A DNA stretch of 7,633 bases from Candidatus Aminicenantota bacterium (lineage in GTDB: Bacteria; Acidobacteriota; Aminicenantia; Aminicenantales; Aminicenantaceae): NCBI GenBank assembly GCA_030673995.1, contig DAOUYU010000082.1:1-7633 (forward strand). The letters are read 5' to 3'. The translations under genes were made by a program, and so were the position numbers. Each line of letters opens with the position of its first letter. Position 1 is the stretch's first letter. The notes below the pieces were generated by a model, which made no database searches, was not told the DNA's origin, and saw only the letters and a list, made by a program, of their open reading frames with translations. Positions 1-6,077 of the stretch are shown piece after piece.

Positions 1-2
1 GT

Positions 3-710
3 GGGAACATCGGCATCGGATTTGCCATTCCCTCCAATCTGGCAAGGAAAGTCGTCAAACAGCTCCAAGAAAAAGGAAGAGTCATCAGAAGTTACCTCGG
101 AATCCGGCCTCAACCTCTCACTACCGCTGATAAGGACCATCTTAAATTGAAATCTAAGAGGGGAGCCATGGTCGGCGAAGTTGAACGCGGCACACCCGCA
201 GACAAAGCCGGCTTAGAAGTTGCCGATGTTATCCTAGAAATTAACGGACAGCCAGTAAAAGACCACAATGACCTTAGCTTTAAGATTGCCGACATCACGC
301 CAGGGACAAAAGTCGAACTCAAAGTCATCAGGAATGGAAAGGAGAAGGTGCTCACCGCAAAACTCACAGAATTGCAAACCGAAGAAGAGAAAGAAGCTTC
401 TCCTACCTCAAAAAAAGACCTGGGACTCACTGTGACTTCACTGACTCCCCTGGTTGCGAAACGTTTAGGACTCAGGTCACGGGAGGGAGTTTTAATCACC
501 GATGTCCAGCGTTACAGTGTAGCAGATCGAAATGGCCTCAAACGCGGAGATATTATCCTTGAAGCCAACGGGCAAAGCATTAAAGATGAAGACGAGTTGA
601 TAAAAATCGTAGATAAGCTGAATTCAGGAGACACACTCATGCTGCGAATCAGAAGAGAGGGCCAGAGAGATACAACTGAATCTATCGTAACCCTCAGGAT
701 ACCTGAATGA
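3..710 (+). CDS. htrA: HtrA/DegP-family serine protease, C-terminal part (5' end outside window)
   Basis: The frame is open from the window edge, giving 235 visible residues; the true start lies upstream. The fragment opens with GNIGIGFAIPSN, the hallmark of the last strand/helix of the trypsin-like HtrA protease domain. Two PDZ domains follow. PDZ1 is at about residues 29-117, with a YLGI carboxylate-binding loop at 31-34 and a GLEVADVILEINGQPV core. PDZ2 is at about 137-230, starting DLGLTV and with core GLKRGDIILEANGQSI. The short linker (about 118-136) is charged and Lys/Glu-rich. The catalytic His/Asp/Ser lie in the missing part, so activity cannot be judged. Two PDZ domains fit the DegP/DegQ/MucD class of envelope proteases/chaperones rather than single-PDZ DegS. 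The TGA stop overlaps the dapF start (ATGA), so the two are probably translated in a coupled way. Identity as HtrA is very secure; the exact subtype is not. Confidence 0.93.
   Translation, partial: GNIGIGFAIPSNLARKVVKQLQEKGRVIRSYLGIRPQPLTTADKDHLKLKSKRGAMVGEVERGTPADKAGLEVADVILEINGQPVKDHNDLSFKIADITPGTKVELKVIRNGKEKVLTAKLTELQTEEEKEASPTSKKDLGLTVTSLTPLVAKRLGLRSREGVLITDVQRYSVADRNGLKRGDIILEANGQSIKDEDELIKIVDKLNSGDTLMLRIRREGQRDTTESIVTLRIPE
696..699 (+). promoter_or_regulatory. Ribosome binding site for dapF inside htrA
   Basis: AGGA lies 7 nt before the ATG at 707. It supports starting dapF at the ATGA overlap and therefore translational coupling with htrA. Confidence 0.6.
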
Positions 711-1555
711 AGTTCAACAAAATTCATTCTTTAGGAAATGATTTTCTGATTATCGAGGAGGCTGAAACCAGGGATTTTCCCGATATAAGCAAACTTGCCT
801 GGAAAATCTGTGACCGCCACACGGGTGTAGGAGCCGATGGCTTGCTTATTATCTCCATCAAGAATAGAAAGAAAGGCCATGTCAATTTCCGTATATTCAA
901 TGCTGATGGAACAGAGGCAGAAATCTCGGGTAATGGATTAAGATGTGCGGCTGCCTACCTCTATCAACAAAAAAAAATAGATCCTCCTCAGATCCTTTTC
1001 TCCACTTCAGCAGGCCAGAGAGAATGTGAGCTTATCGAGCGAAAAAAGAACCACTTCCTGATCAGGATCGAAATGGGAATTCCTCGCTTGAGTTCCCAGG
1101 ATATTCCTTTTGATGACGGCTCTCCTCATGAAAAGATCATCGATTATCCTCTTTCCATCAGCCACGAAAGCTACCCCGTAACAGTCATCTCCCTCGGCAA
1201 TCCCCACTGCGCCATTTTTGTGGACCGTTTCCCTGCCCGTATCGAATGGCACCAGATCGGACGGGAAATCGAATCCCACCCCTTCTTCCCCAAGAGGATA
1301 AACATCGAGTTTATCAGGATTTTAAGCAGAGAAGAAATCGAAGTTCTATTCTGGGAACGGGGTGTCGGAGAGACTCTTTCCTCCGGGAGCGGCTCCTGCG
1401 CTGCTGCAGTAGCATCTATTTTGAAGAATTTGACTGAAAAAAAGGTCAAAGTGAGAACAAGTATGGGTCAGCTAACCGTCGAATGGGAAAAAGAAAAAGT
1501 TTATCAGACAGGACCAGCTGAAGTTGTTTTTAAAGGCAATTTTCTCTCGAATTAA
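707..1555 (+). CDS. dapF: Diaminopimelate epimerase-family protein (DapF) with Ser/Ser active site
   Basis: DapF interconverts LL- and meso-diaminopimelate in the cytoplasm for lysine and peptidoglycan synthesis. The protein has 282 residues, close to the usual 270-280. The two-fold scaffold is recognisable: KIHSLGNDFLII at 5-16, GVGADGLL at 40-47, NADGTE at 65-70, SGNGLRC at 74-80, LGNPHC at 163-168, NIEF at 199-202 and ERGVGETLSSGSGSCAA at 217-233. In characterised DapF the base/acid pair is two cysteines, one before GNG and one before the second glycine-rich turn. Here both are serine: Ser74 (codon TCG, 926-928) and Ser226 (TCC, 1382-1384). Other cysteines sit just downstream (Cys80, Cys231) but not at the catalytic places. 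The start ATG overlaps the htrA stop, and AGGA at 696-699 lies 7 nt upstream within htrA. The gene converges on lon. Family membership is secure; epimerase activity is inferred and open to question. Confidence 0.93.
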   Translation: MKFNKIHSLGNDFLIIEEAETRDFPDISKLAWKICDRHTGVGADGLLIISIKNRKKGHVNFRIFNADGTEAEISGNGLRCAAAYLYQQKKIDPPQILFSTSAGQRECELIERKKNHFLIRIEMGIPRLSSQDIPFDDGSPHEKIIDYPLSISHESYPVTVISLGNPHCAIFVDRFPARIEWHQIGREIESHPFFPKRINIEFIRILSREEIEVLFWERGVGETLSSGSGSCAAAVASILKNLTEKKVKVRTSMGQLTVEWEKEKVYQTGPAEVVFKGNFLSN

Positions 1556-1578
1556 AAAGGAAAAGAAAGAGATCGTAT

Positions 1579-3990
1579 CTATTTTTTGGCTTTGGTTTCG
1601 AGGCTTTTATAATTCACCAAAGCATGACTAAAAACTTCATTGATATCCTCGACAAAAATAAACTGCATCTCTTTTTTAATCTTCTTGGGTATATCGATCA
1701 GATCCTTCTTATTTGCCAGAGGCAAAATCATTTCCTTTACTCCAGCCCGTTGGGCAGCTAAAACCTTCTCTTTCATTCCTCCGACTGGAAGCACGTTGCC
1801 CCTCAGGGTAATCTCTCCCGTCGTGGCGACGTCCCGTTTGACTTTCAAATTATTGCAGACCGAGATGAGTGAAACGGCAATAGTTACCCCTGCTGAAGGG
1901 CCGTCCTTAGGTATGGCTCCTTCCGGGATGTGAATATGAAAATCGTTTTGAGAAAATAACTTCGTATCAATGTCCAACTCATCGGAATGAGCACGGGCAT
2001 AACTCAATGCTGCCTGAGCCGATTCTTTCATAACATCACCTAAAGACCCTGTCATGGATAAATTCCCCTTGCCCCTCATCTTGGTGGCCTCTACAAAAAG
2101 AATCTCTCCTCCCGCAGCCGTCCAGGCCACTCCTGTTGTCACTCCTATCTGGTCTTCTTGCAGAAGCTGGTCCTTGAATACCTTTGTAGGGCCGAGGTAT
2201 CTTTCGATGTTTTGAAAGGTAATTTTAGTCAGTTTCTTTCTTCCTTCTGCGACTTTCCGGGCAACCTTTCGACAAACTGCTGCAATCTCCCTCTCGAGAT
2301 TCCTTACGCCAGCCTCCCTCGTATAAAGAGATATTATTTTCTTAATCGCTCCGCTGGTAAAGGAGATCAAATCTTTGTTCAGGGCATTTTCACTTATTTG
2401 TTTCGGCTCCAGGTGGCGGATAGCGATCTGAAGCTTTTCCTCCTCCGTATAACCCGGAAGACGGAGGACCTCCATTCTGTCGCGGAAGGCAGGCTGGATC
2501 GGGTCAAGAAGGTTAGCTGTGGTGATAAACATCACTTTGGAGAGGTCAAAAGGAACGCCCAGATAGTGATCTCGAAAGGAATAATTCTGTTCAGGATCAA
2601 GCACCTCGAGCAAAGCCGATGAAGGGTCTCCCCTGAAATCTGCGCCGACCTTGTCCACTTCATCCATCATAAAAATGGGATTATTCGAGCCGCATCGCCT
2701 TATTCCCTCGATTATCCTTCCCGGTAAAGCTCCCACATATGTTCTTCTGTGGCCTCTGATTTCTGCTTCATCCCTTACTCCTCCAAGGGAGATCCGGATG
2801 AATTTTCTTCCCAATGCCCTGGCTATGGAGCGGCCGAGAGAAGTCTTCCCCACTCCCGGGGGACCGACAAAGCAAAGAATGGGCCCCTTTATCTTCCGGG
2901 AAAGCTTCCTCACTCCCAAATATTCGATGACCCTTTCTTTGACCTTGTCAAGCCCGTAATGGTCTTCGTCTAAGATGACCTTGGCTTTTATAAGGTTCAG
3001 ATTATCGACTGTACTCTTTCCCCATGGAAGAGCAAACATCCAGTCCAGATAATTTCGGACAACGGCTGTTTCGGCTGATTCGGGATGCATCTGGGAGAGG
3101 CGGCTGATCTGTTTTTCCAGTTCTTCTTTTACTTCTGTGGAAGTTTTCAGCTTCTTCAATACGTCCTTGTAACCCTTAATTTCTTCCTGGATCTCAGTCC
3201 CTTCTCCAAGCTCTTTCTGGATTGCCTTCATCTGTTGCCTCAAATAATATTGCTTCTGGAGCTTGTCCATCTCACCTCTAGCCTCAGTGCTGATCTTGGA
3301 CTGGACATCAAGAAGCTCGAGCTCTCTGGCCAAGAGTTCATAGACACTCTTCAGCCTCTCGACAGGATTGGGTATCTCTAAAATACGCTGCGCTTCTTCA
3401 ACTTTTAATTCCAGATTGGCTGCAATCAGGTCAGCCAGCCTCCCTGGCTCCTCGATATTAGCAGCAAGGATCATGACCTCAGGAGGAATGTCTTTTCCGA
3501 AAGAAGAAGCTTTCTCCAGTCCAGAACGGGCATTCCGGATCAAAGCCTCAACCTCGATCGATTTCTCATCTTCTTCAGGCTCATGAACGACTTTCACCTT
3601 CCCTAAATAATAAGGTTTCTCCTCGTCCAGGCTCTCCATTCTACCCCGGACAAGACCCTGCGCCAGAATTCTCACTCTTCCATCCGGAAGTTTGAGCATT
3701 CTCATTACTAAAGCAATGGTGCCGACATCATAGACGTCTTCCTTTTTTGGCTTTTCGATTTCCATGTTCTTTTGAGTCAGGAGAAGAATCATGCGGTTCG
3801 AGGAAAGGGCATGATCGATGGCATTCTTTGACTTTTCCCTTCCTACAAATAATGGAATAACCATGTATGGGAAAACGACAACATCCCTCAACATAAGAAT
3901 GGGCATTTTTTTGGGAATATGAATCTTTTCATCCCGGTCTCCAATAATATCTTCGAATTCACCTTGATTATCGCTCTCTTTCTTGGCCAT
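1579..3990 (-). CDS. lon: ATP-dependent protease Lon (complete)
   Basis: Lon is a cytoplasmic AAA+ serine protease that unfolds and degrades damaged and regulatory proteins. The protein has 803 residues; E. coli Lon has 784. Domains in order: a charged N-terminal extension (1-25), the LON substrate-binding domain from about residue 28 (MPILMLRDVVVFPYMVIPLF), a helical coiled region around 235-300, the AAA+ module and the C-terminal protease domain. Walker A is GPPGVGKTS at 376-384 (Lys382), Walker B is IFMMDEVD at 439-446, sensor 1 is TTAN at 490-493, and arginine-finger candidates lie in FRDRME at 502-507. The protease dyad is intact: Ser699 in PKDGPSAG and Lys742 in GGMKEK, 43 residues apart as in E. 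coli. Nothing suggests inactivation. The ATG is chosen because GGAGGG lies 5 nt upstream. The gene is last in an operon behind nrdR; no separate lon promoter or heat-shock operator was recognised. The TAG stop lies 23 nt from the convergent dapF stop. Confidence 0.98.
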   Translation of the reverse strand: MAKKESDNQGEFEDIIGDRDEKIHIPKKMPILMLRDVVVFPYMVIPLFVGREKSKNAIDHALSSNRMILLLTQKNMEIEKPKKEDVYDVGTIALVMRMLKLPDGRVRILAQGLVRGRMESLDEEKPYYLGKVKVVHEPEEDEKSIEVEALIRNARSGLEKASSFGKDIPPEVMILAANIEEPGRLADLIAANLELKVEEAQRILEIPNPVERLKSVYELLARELELLDVQSKISTEARGEMDKLQKQYYLRQQMKAIQKELGEGTEIQEEIKGYKDVLKKLKTSTEVKEELEKQISRLSQMHPESAETAVVRNYLDWMFALPWGKSTVDNLNLIKAKVILDEDHYGLDKVKERVIEYLGVRKLSRKIKGPILCFVGPPGVGKTSLGRSIARALGRKFIRISLGGVRDEAEIRGHRRTYVGALPGRIIEGIRRCGSNNPIFMMDEVDKVGADFRGDPSSALLEVLDPEQNYSFRDHYLGVPFDLSKVMFITTANLLDPIQPAFRDRMEVLRLPGYTEEEKLQIAIRHLEPKQISENALNKDLISFTSGAIKKIISLYTREAGVRNLEREIAAVCRKVARKVAEGRKKLTKITFQNIERYLGPTKVFKDQLLQEDQIGVTTGVAWTAAGGEILFVEATKMRGKGNLSMTGSLGDVMKESAQAALSYARAHSDELDIDTKLFSQNDFHIHIPEGAIPKDGPSAGVTIAVSLISVCNNLKVKRDVATTGEITLRGNVLPVGGMKEKVLAAQRAGVKEMILPLANKKDLIDIPKKIKKEMQFIFVEDINEVFSHALVNYKSLETKAKK

Positions 3991-3995
3991 AATAG

Positions 3996-4001
3996 CCCTC
4001 C
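3996..4001 (-). promoter_or_regulatory. Strong ribosome binding site for lon
   Basis: On the minus strand GGAGGG sits 5 nt before the lon ATG (codon 3988-3990). It fixes the start codon and indicates efficient independent initiation. Confidence 0.8.
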
Positions 4002-4005
4002 GGTT

Positions 4006-4180
4006 TTATTTCTCAGCTTTCTGGATTTTCAATACATATTCCTTTTGTTCCTCAGCATGCTTCCTTAGAACAATGCTTAAAACTTCGTTCTTGAGAATTA
4101 CCAAAAAACTCCCCCACTCTTTTATTTATTTCATTCTTTATCTTTTGTATTCTTGAGACGGGCCTGATTCTTCTTGCCAT
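4006..4180 (-). pseudogene. Possible small protein gene between nrdR and lon, split by a +1 frameshift
   Basis: Reading from ATG at 4180 gives 42 codons to TGA at 4052 (MARRIRPVSRIQKIKNEINK at residues 1-20, then RVGEFFGNSQ...). Both frames look protein-like on either side of a run of six T on the coding strand (4103-4108). If one T is removed, the frame continues as EFLVILKNEVLSIVLRKHAE... to TAA at 4006-4008, about 57 residues in all. That stop falls 15 nt before the lon ATG, a typical operon gap. The predicted product is basic at its N-terminus and helical/charged at its C-terminus; no family was recognised. The ATG is 12 nt after the nrdR TAG and in the same frame, and its SD is weak. Alternatives are a separate 32-residue ORF from TTG at 4102-4104 (GGGGGAG ends 4 nt upstream), a homopolymer sequencing error, a decayed gene, or plain spacer. 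Confidence 0.33.
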
Positions 4181-4192
4181 TTTTGAGGCAAC

Positions 4193-4648
4193 CTATCTCT
4201 CCCTTAATAGAGATTCCAACTCCTGCTTAAACTCGACAACGTCTTTGAATTCTCGATAAACTGAAGCAAATCTGACATAAGCAACTTTGTCCAACTCTTT
4301 GAGCTTCTTCATCATAAACTGTCCGATCACAGAGGCCTTCATTTCCTTTTCTGGCCGTTCCTGCAACATACTCTCGACTTCTTCAACGATCTCTTCGAGC
4401 TTGGCCAACGGCACAGGCCTCTTCTCGCATGCTTTCAGTAAACCCCGCAAGAGTTTCTGGCTGTCAAAGGTTTGTCGCTGTCCATCCTTTTTTATGATCA
4501 TATAGGGAATCTCTTCAACCTTTTCATAGGTGGTAAATCTTTTCTTGCAGGCAAGGCATTCTCTACGACGGCGGATGCGCAATCCGTTCTTACTCTCCCT
4601 GGAATCAATGACTTTGCTCTCTGAGTGCTCACAGTAAGGGCACTTCAT
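4193..4648 (-). CDS. nrdR: Transcriptional repressor NrdR
   Basis: NrdR senses adenine nucleotides and represses ribonucleotide reductase genes by binding paired NrdR boxes. The protein has 151 residues; E. coli NrdR has 149. The N-terminal zinc ribbon has Cys3 and Cys6 (MKCPYCEH) and Cys31 and Cys34 (ECLACKKRF), with the conserved ESKVIDSRES and RIRRRREC segments between. The ATP-cone occupies about residues 47-137, beginning at IPYMIIKKDGQRQTFD and ending near VAYVRFASVYREFKDV. All expected zinc ligands are present. The start ATG overlaps the stop of the membrane-protein gene (ATGA), with AGGAG and GAGG purine stretches 10-18 nt upstream inside that gene. No ribonucleotide reductase gene lies in the window, so its targets are elsewhere. 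The identification is very secure. Confidence 0.97.
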   Translation of the reverse strand: MKCPYCEHSESKVIDSRESKNGLRIRRRRECLACKKRFTTYEKVEEIPYMIIKKDGQRQTFDSQKLLRGLLKACEKRPVPLAKLEEIVEEVESMLQERPEKEMKASVIGQFMMKKLKELDKVAYVRFASVYREFKDVVEFKQELESLLRER

Positions 4649-5670
4649 GACTCAACATCCTCTCCTAATTTTTTTATCTGAAGCAGCGATATTCCTTCTT
4701 TCCATAATATAACATATCCTATTAAGCAAGTCATCACAAGCTGGATAGCATGAACAACAATTGTCATCGCAACGGCTTGATTTAGGTTTACGCTAAAGAG
4801 AGAAACCAAACCTTCCCTGCTGAAAACGTGAAATCCTCCCGCCATCCCCGGAGTTGGAATCGAGGCTCCTATCATCACCAGGAATGTATAGGGAATGAGG
4901 GAAAATAAAGGCACAGAAATATTATAAGCCAAAAGGAATATCCAATAATAAAAAATGATGCTCAACCAAACGCCAAAGGATAATAATATATACATCAGCA
5001 AATTTCCGGCAGAATGAAAAAATTTCAGCCCCTTAACAAATTCTTCGAGAAATTCAATGATTTTTTGAGAAGTTTTCTGAGGAAGGGGTTTCAGAAAAAA
5101 AGAAAAGATCGCCAGGGTTTTCTCTCTAAAAAAAATAAAGGCAAGTATAAAAAGAAATATGATCGAAGCCACAACAATCGCTACCGATCCCCAGAACTGC
5201 AGGTTTGAATACACTTCCTCCTTCGCTTGAAAATAGGAAGAGTAGAAAGGCCTGGTGATGAGAAAGAGGCCTAATAACGTACACATTGTAAAGAGATCAA
5301 AAACTCTCTCCACCACAACTGTACCAATAACAAATCCTTTTTTCATGTTTTCCTTCTGAGCCAGGTACAAAGGCTTTGCCAGTTCTCCCAATCTTCCGGG
5401 AAAAATGAATGTCACGGTAAAGCCGATCGCATTACCAGCAAACCTGCTGAATAATTTCGTCTTTTTTTCGTGTTTCAGAAGATATTCCCATCTGATTGCG
5501 CGAGCAACGAAGTGGAAAGGAACAAGGAGAATAATGAGGATAAAAAATCCACGGTTGACATCGGTGATGTATCCGAAAACCTCTTTCCATTCGACACCTC
5601 GAAGGAAAAAATAAAGAAAAACAACGGTCAGGAAAAAGAGTATGCCAAATCGAATAAGGTTTTTTTTCAT
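4645..5670 (-). CDS. Integral membrane protein, LPG-synthase TM / flippase-like family (UPF0104 type)
   Basis: The 341-residue protein has about eight hydrophobic segments, near residues 5-24, 41-58, 78-92, 113-139, 160-181, 222-246, 252-270 and 296-323. It carries the pattern seen in this family: an RW pair at 60-61, PGRLGELAKP at 91-100, VVVERVFDL at 118-126, and a late glycine/proline loop IPTPGMAGG at 271-279 before another helix. The family includes the membrane half of lysylphosphatidylglycerol synthase (MprF) and stand-alone proteins thought to move lipids or isoprenoid-linked intermediates. The soluble aminoacyl-transferase domain of MprF is absent, so lipid transport is inferred, not lysinylation. 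The ATG at 5670 fits because the first helix begins at about residue 5. There is no SD, and the promoter ends only 12 nt upstream. It is the first gene of the operon and overlaps nrdR by ATGA. The substrate is unknown. Confidence 0.85.
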   Translation of the reverse strand: MKKNLIRFGILFFLTVVFLYFFLRGVEWKEVFGYITDVNRGFFILIILLVPFHFVARAIRWEYLLKHEKKTKLFSRFAGNAIGFTVTFIFPGRLGELAKPLYLAQKENMKKGFVIGTVVVERVFDLFTMCTLLGLFLITRPFYSSYFQAKEEVYSNLQFWGSVAIVVASIIFLFILAFIFFREKTLAIFSFFLKPLPQKTSQKIIEFLEEFVKGLKFFHSAGNLLMYILLSFGVWLSIIFYYWIFLLAYNISVPLFSLIPYTFLVMIGASIPTPGMAGGFHVFSREGLVSLFSVNLNQAVAMTIVVHAIQLVMTCLIGYVILWKEGISLLQIKKLGEDVES

Positions 5671-5682
5671 GATGAACGGTCA

Positions 5683-5711
5683 ATATTATCATCAGGAATT
5701 TTCCAAGTCAA
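5683..5711 (-). promoter_or_regulatory. Extended -10 sigma-70 promoter of the flippase-nrdR-lon operon
   Basis: On the minus strand, TTGACT (5706-5711) is followed by a 17-nt spacer and TAATAT (5683-5688). The three bases just before the -10 box are TGA, an extended -10 motif. Only 12 nt separate the -10 box from the ATG at 5670, so the expected start site, about 7 nt downstream, gives a leader of only a few nucleotides. This explains the missing SD. The match is among the best in the window; activity is inferred. Confidence 0.7.
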
Positions 5712-5770
5712 CGTGATTCACTGGAGCATTCACCGGACCTCATGTTGAAAAACACTGGAATATCTTTTAT

Positions 5771-5776
5771 TATAAT
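5771..5776 (+). promoter_or_regulatory. -10 box of the tRNA-Gln promoter
   Basis: A perfect TATAAT ends 9 nt before the first base of the mature tRNA, placing transcription initiation about 3 nt upstream of it. No good -35 is seen at 16-18 nt; the nearest candidate is TTGAAA at 5745-5750, 20 nt upstream. Confidence 0.55.
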
Positions 5777-5785
5777 GACTCCAGT

Positions 5786-5856
5786 TGGGAAGTCGTCCAA
5801 TGGTAGGACACATGACTCTGGATCATGGAATCGGGGTTCGAATCCCTGCTTCCCAG
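5786..5856 (+). tRNA. tRNA-Gln (anticodon CTG)
   Basis: A full cloverleaf can be folded by eye. The acceptor stem TGGGAAG (5786-5792) pairs with CTTCCCA (5849-5855), including the U1-A72 pair typical of bacterial tRNA-Gln. The D arm is GTCC/GGAC around AATGGTA. The anticodon stem CATGA/TCATG (5811-5815/5823-5827) encloses loop CTCTGGA, with anticodon CTG at 5818-5820 reading CAG codons. The T arm (5832-5848) contains TTCGAAT. The discriminator base is G5856. The next bases are CTA, so the 3' CCA is not encoded and must be added after transcription. The gene is divergent from the flippase operon and has its own TATAAT upstream. No clear rho-independent terminator follows immediately. Confidence 0.96.
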
Positions 5857-5881
5857 CTACTCTTATTCTTAAGTTTTACCC

Positions 5882-5889
5882 TGATTTTT
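5882..5889 (+). repeat. Left 8-bp direct repeat (TGATTTTT), putative target duplication
   Basis: It abuts the first G of the left inverted-repeat arm and is identical to 5971-5978. The repeat is T-rich, so a chance match is possible, but the exact fit to both arm ends argues for a target duplication. One more base, C at 5881/5970, also matches. Confidence 0.5.
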
Positions 5890-5970
5890 GTAAGTTCTCA
5901 ATAATTGGGGGTAGATTATATTTGTGACTAATCACTGGATTCCTGCTACCCACACTTATTGAGAAGTTAC
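5890..5970. mobile_element. 81-bp miniature inverted-repeat element, IS66-like ends
   Basis: The left end (5890-5914) and the reverse complement of the right end (5946-5970) agree at 22 of 25 positions; mismatches fall at arm positions 5, 16 and 19. Both ends begin GTAA and share TTCTCAATAA and GGGTAG blocks, with 31 bp between the arms. The element is bracketed exactly by 8-bp direct repeats TGATTTTT (5882-5889 and 5971-5978), as expected of a target duplication. IS66-family elements are known for ends starting GTAA and 8-bp duplications, so a non-autonomous IS66-type derivative is the best fit. The element is far too small to encode a transposase. Alternatives are a large RNA hairpin processing or terminating the tRNA transcript, or ends of another IS family. 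Confidence 0.55.
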
Positions 5971-5978
5971 TGATTTTT
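5971..5978 (+). repeat. Right 8-bp direct repeat (TGATTTTT), putative target duplication
   Basis: It abuts the last C of the right inverted-repeat arm and is identical to 5882-5889. Confidence 0.5.
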
Positions 5979-6036
5979 CCTGTTTTTACCATTCAACCGT
6001 AGTGCCTTGGTTTCATCGTATTTCAGCCGATTTTGT

Positions 6037-6046
6037 CACATATGTG
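6037..6046. promoter_or_regulatory. 10-bp palindrome CACATATGTG, possible protein-binding site
   Basis: A perfect palindrome sits about 23 bp before the 28-codon ORF. TGTCACA-like and TGTGGCACA half-sites overlap and adjoin it (6035-6051). It resembles an operator for a dimeric regulator, but at this length chance cannot be excluded. Confidence 0.25.
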
Positions 6047-6052
6047 GCACAT

Positions 6053-6061
6053 GGGGAGAGG
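6053..6061 (+). promoter_or_regulatory. Strong SD sequence before the 28-codon ORF
   Basis: The purine tract GGGGAGAGG ends 7 nt before the ATG at 6069. It is one of the best SD sequences in the window, which is striking for so short an ORF. Confidence 0.45.
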
Positions 6062-6077
6062 TTTACTCATGAGTAAA
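6062..6077. repeat. Perfect 16-bp palindrome TTTACTCATGAGTAAA over a start codon
   Basis: The reverse complement is identical over all 16 bases, and the central CATG contains the ATG of the 28-codon ORF. As DNA it could bind a dimeric regulator. As RNA it would form a 5-bp stem with a 6-nt loop presenting the start codon. Confidence 0.5.

Noticed and set aside
1171..1449. Minus-strand ORFs opposite dapF
   Set aside because: They overlap the conserved C-terminal half of dapF and look like antisense shadows, not genes.
1556..1578. Bidirectional terminator between dapF and lon
   Set aside because: The 23-nt gap is purine-rich with no inverted repeat, so no hairpin can be supported.
2158..2622. 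154-codon plus-strand ORF opposite lon
   Set aside because: It lies wholly inside the intact lon coding region on the other strand and shows no recognisable motif; it is a codon-bias shadow.
4180..4195. NrdR readthrough into the small ORF as a C-terminal extension
   Set aside because: The small ORF is in frame after the nrdR TAG, but NrdR already has its full normal length, and nothing indicates stop-codon readthrough.
5432..5692. 86-codon minus-strand ORF at the head of the flippase-like gene
   Set aside because: It is a shifted frame of the membrane-protein gene, and its product lacks the family motifs seen in the main frame. Its start lies inside the promoter region.
5745..5776. Complete -35/-10 promoter for the tRNA using TTGAAA
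   Set aside because: The spacing to TATAAT is 20 nt, too long for a normal sigma-70 promoter; only the -10 box was kept.
5742..5927. 61-codon plus-strand ORF running across the tRNA
   Set aside because: It reads straight through the tRNA-Gln cloverleaf and has no SD; it is a chance open frame.
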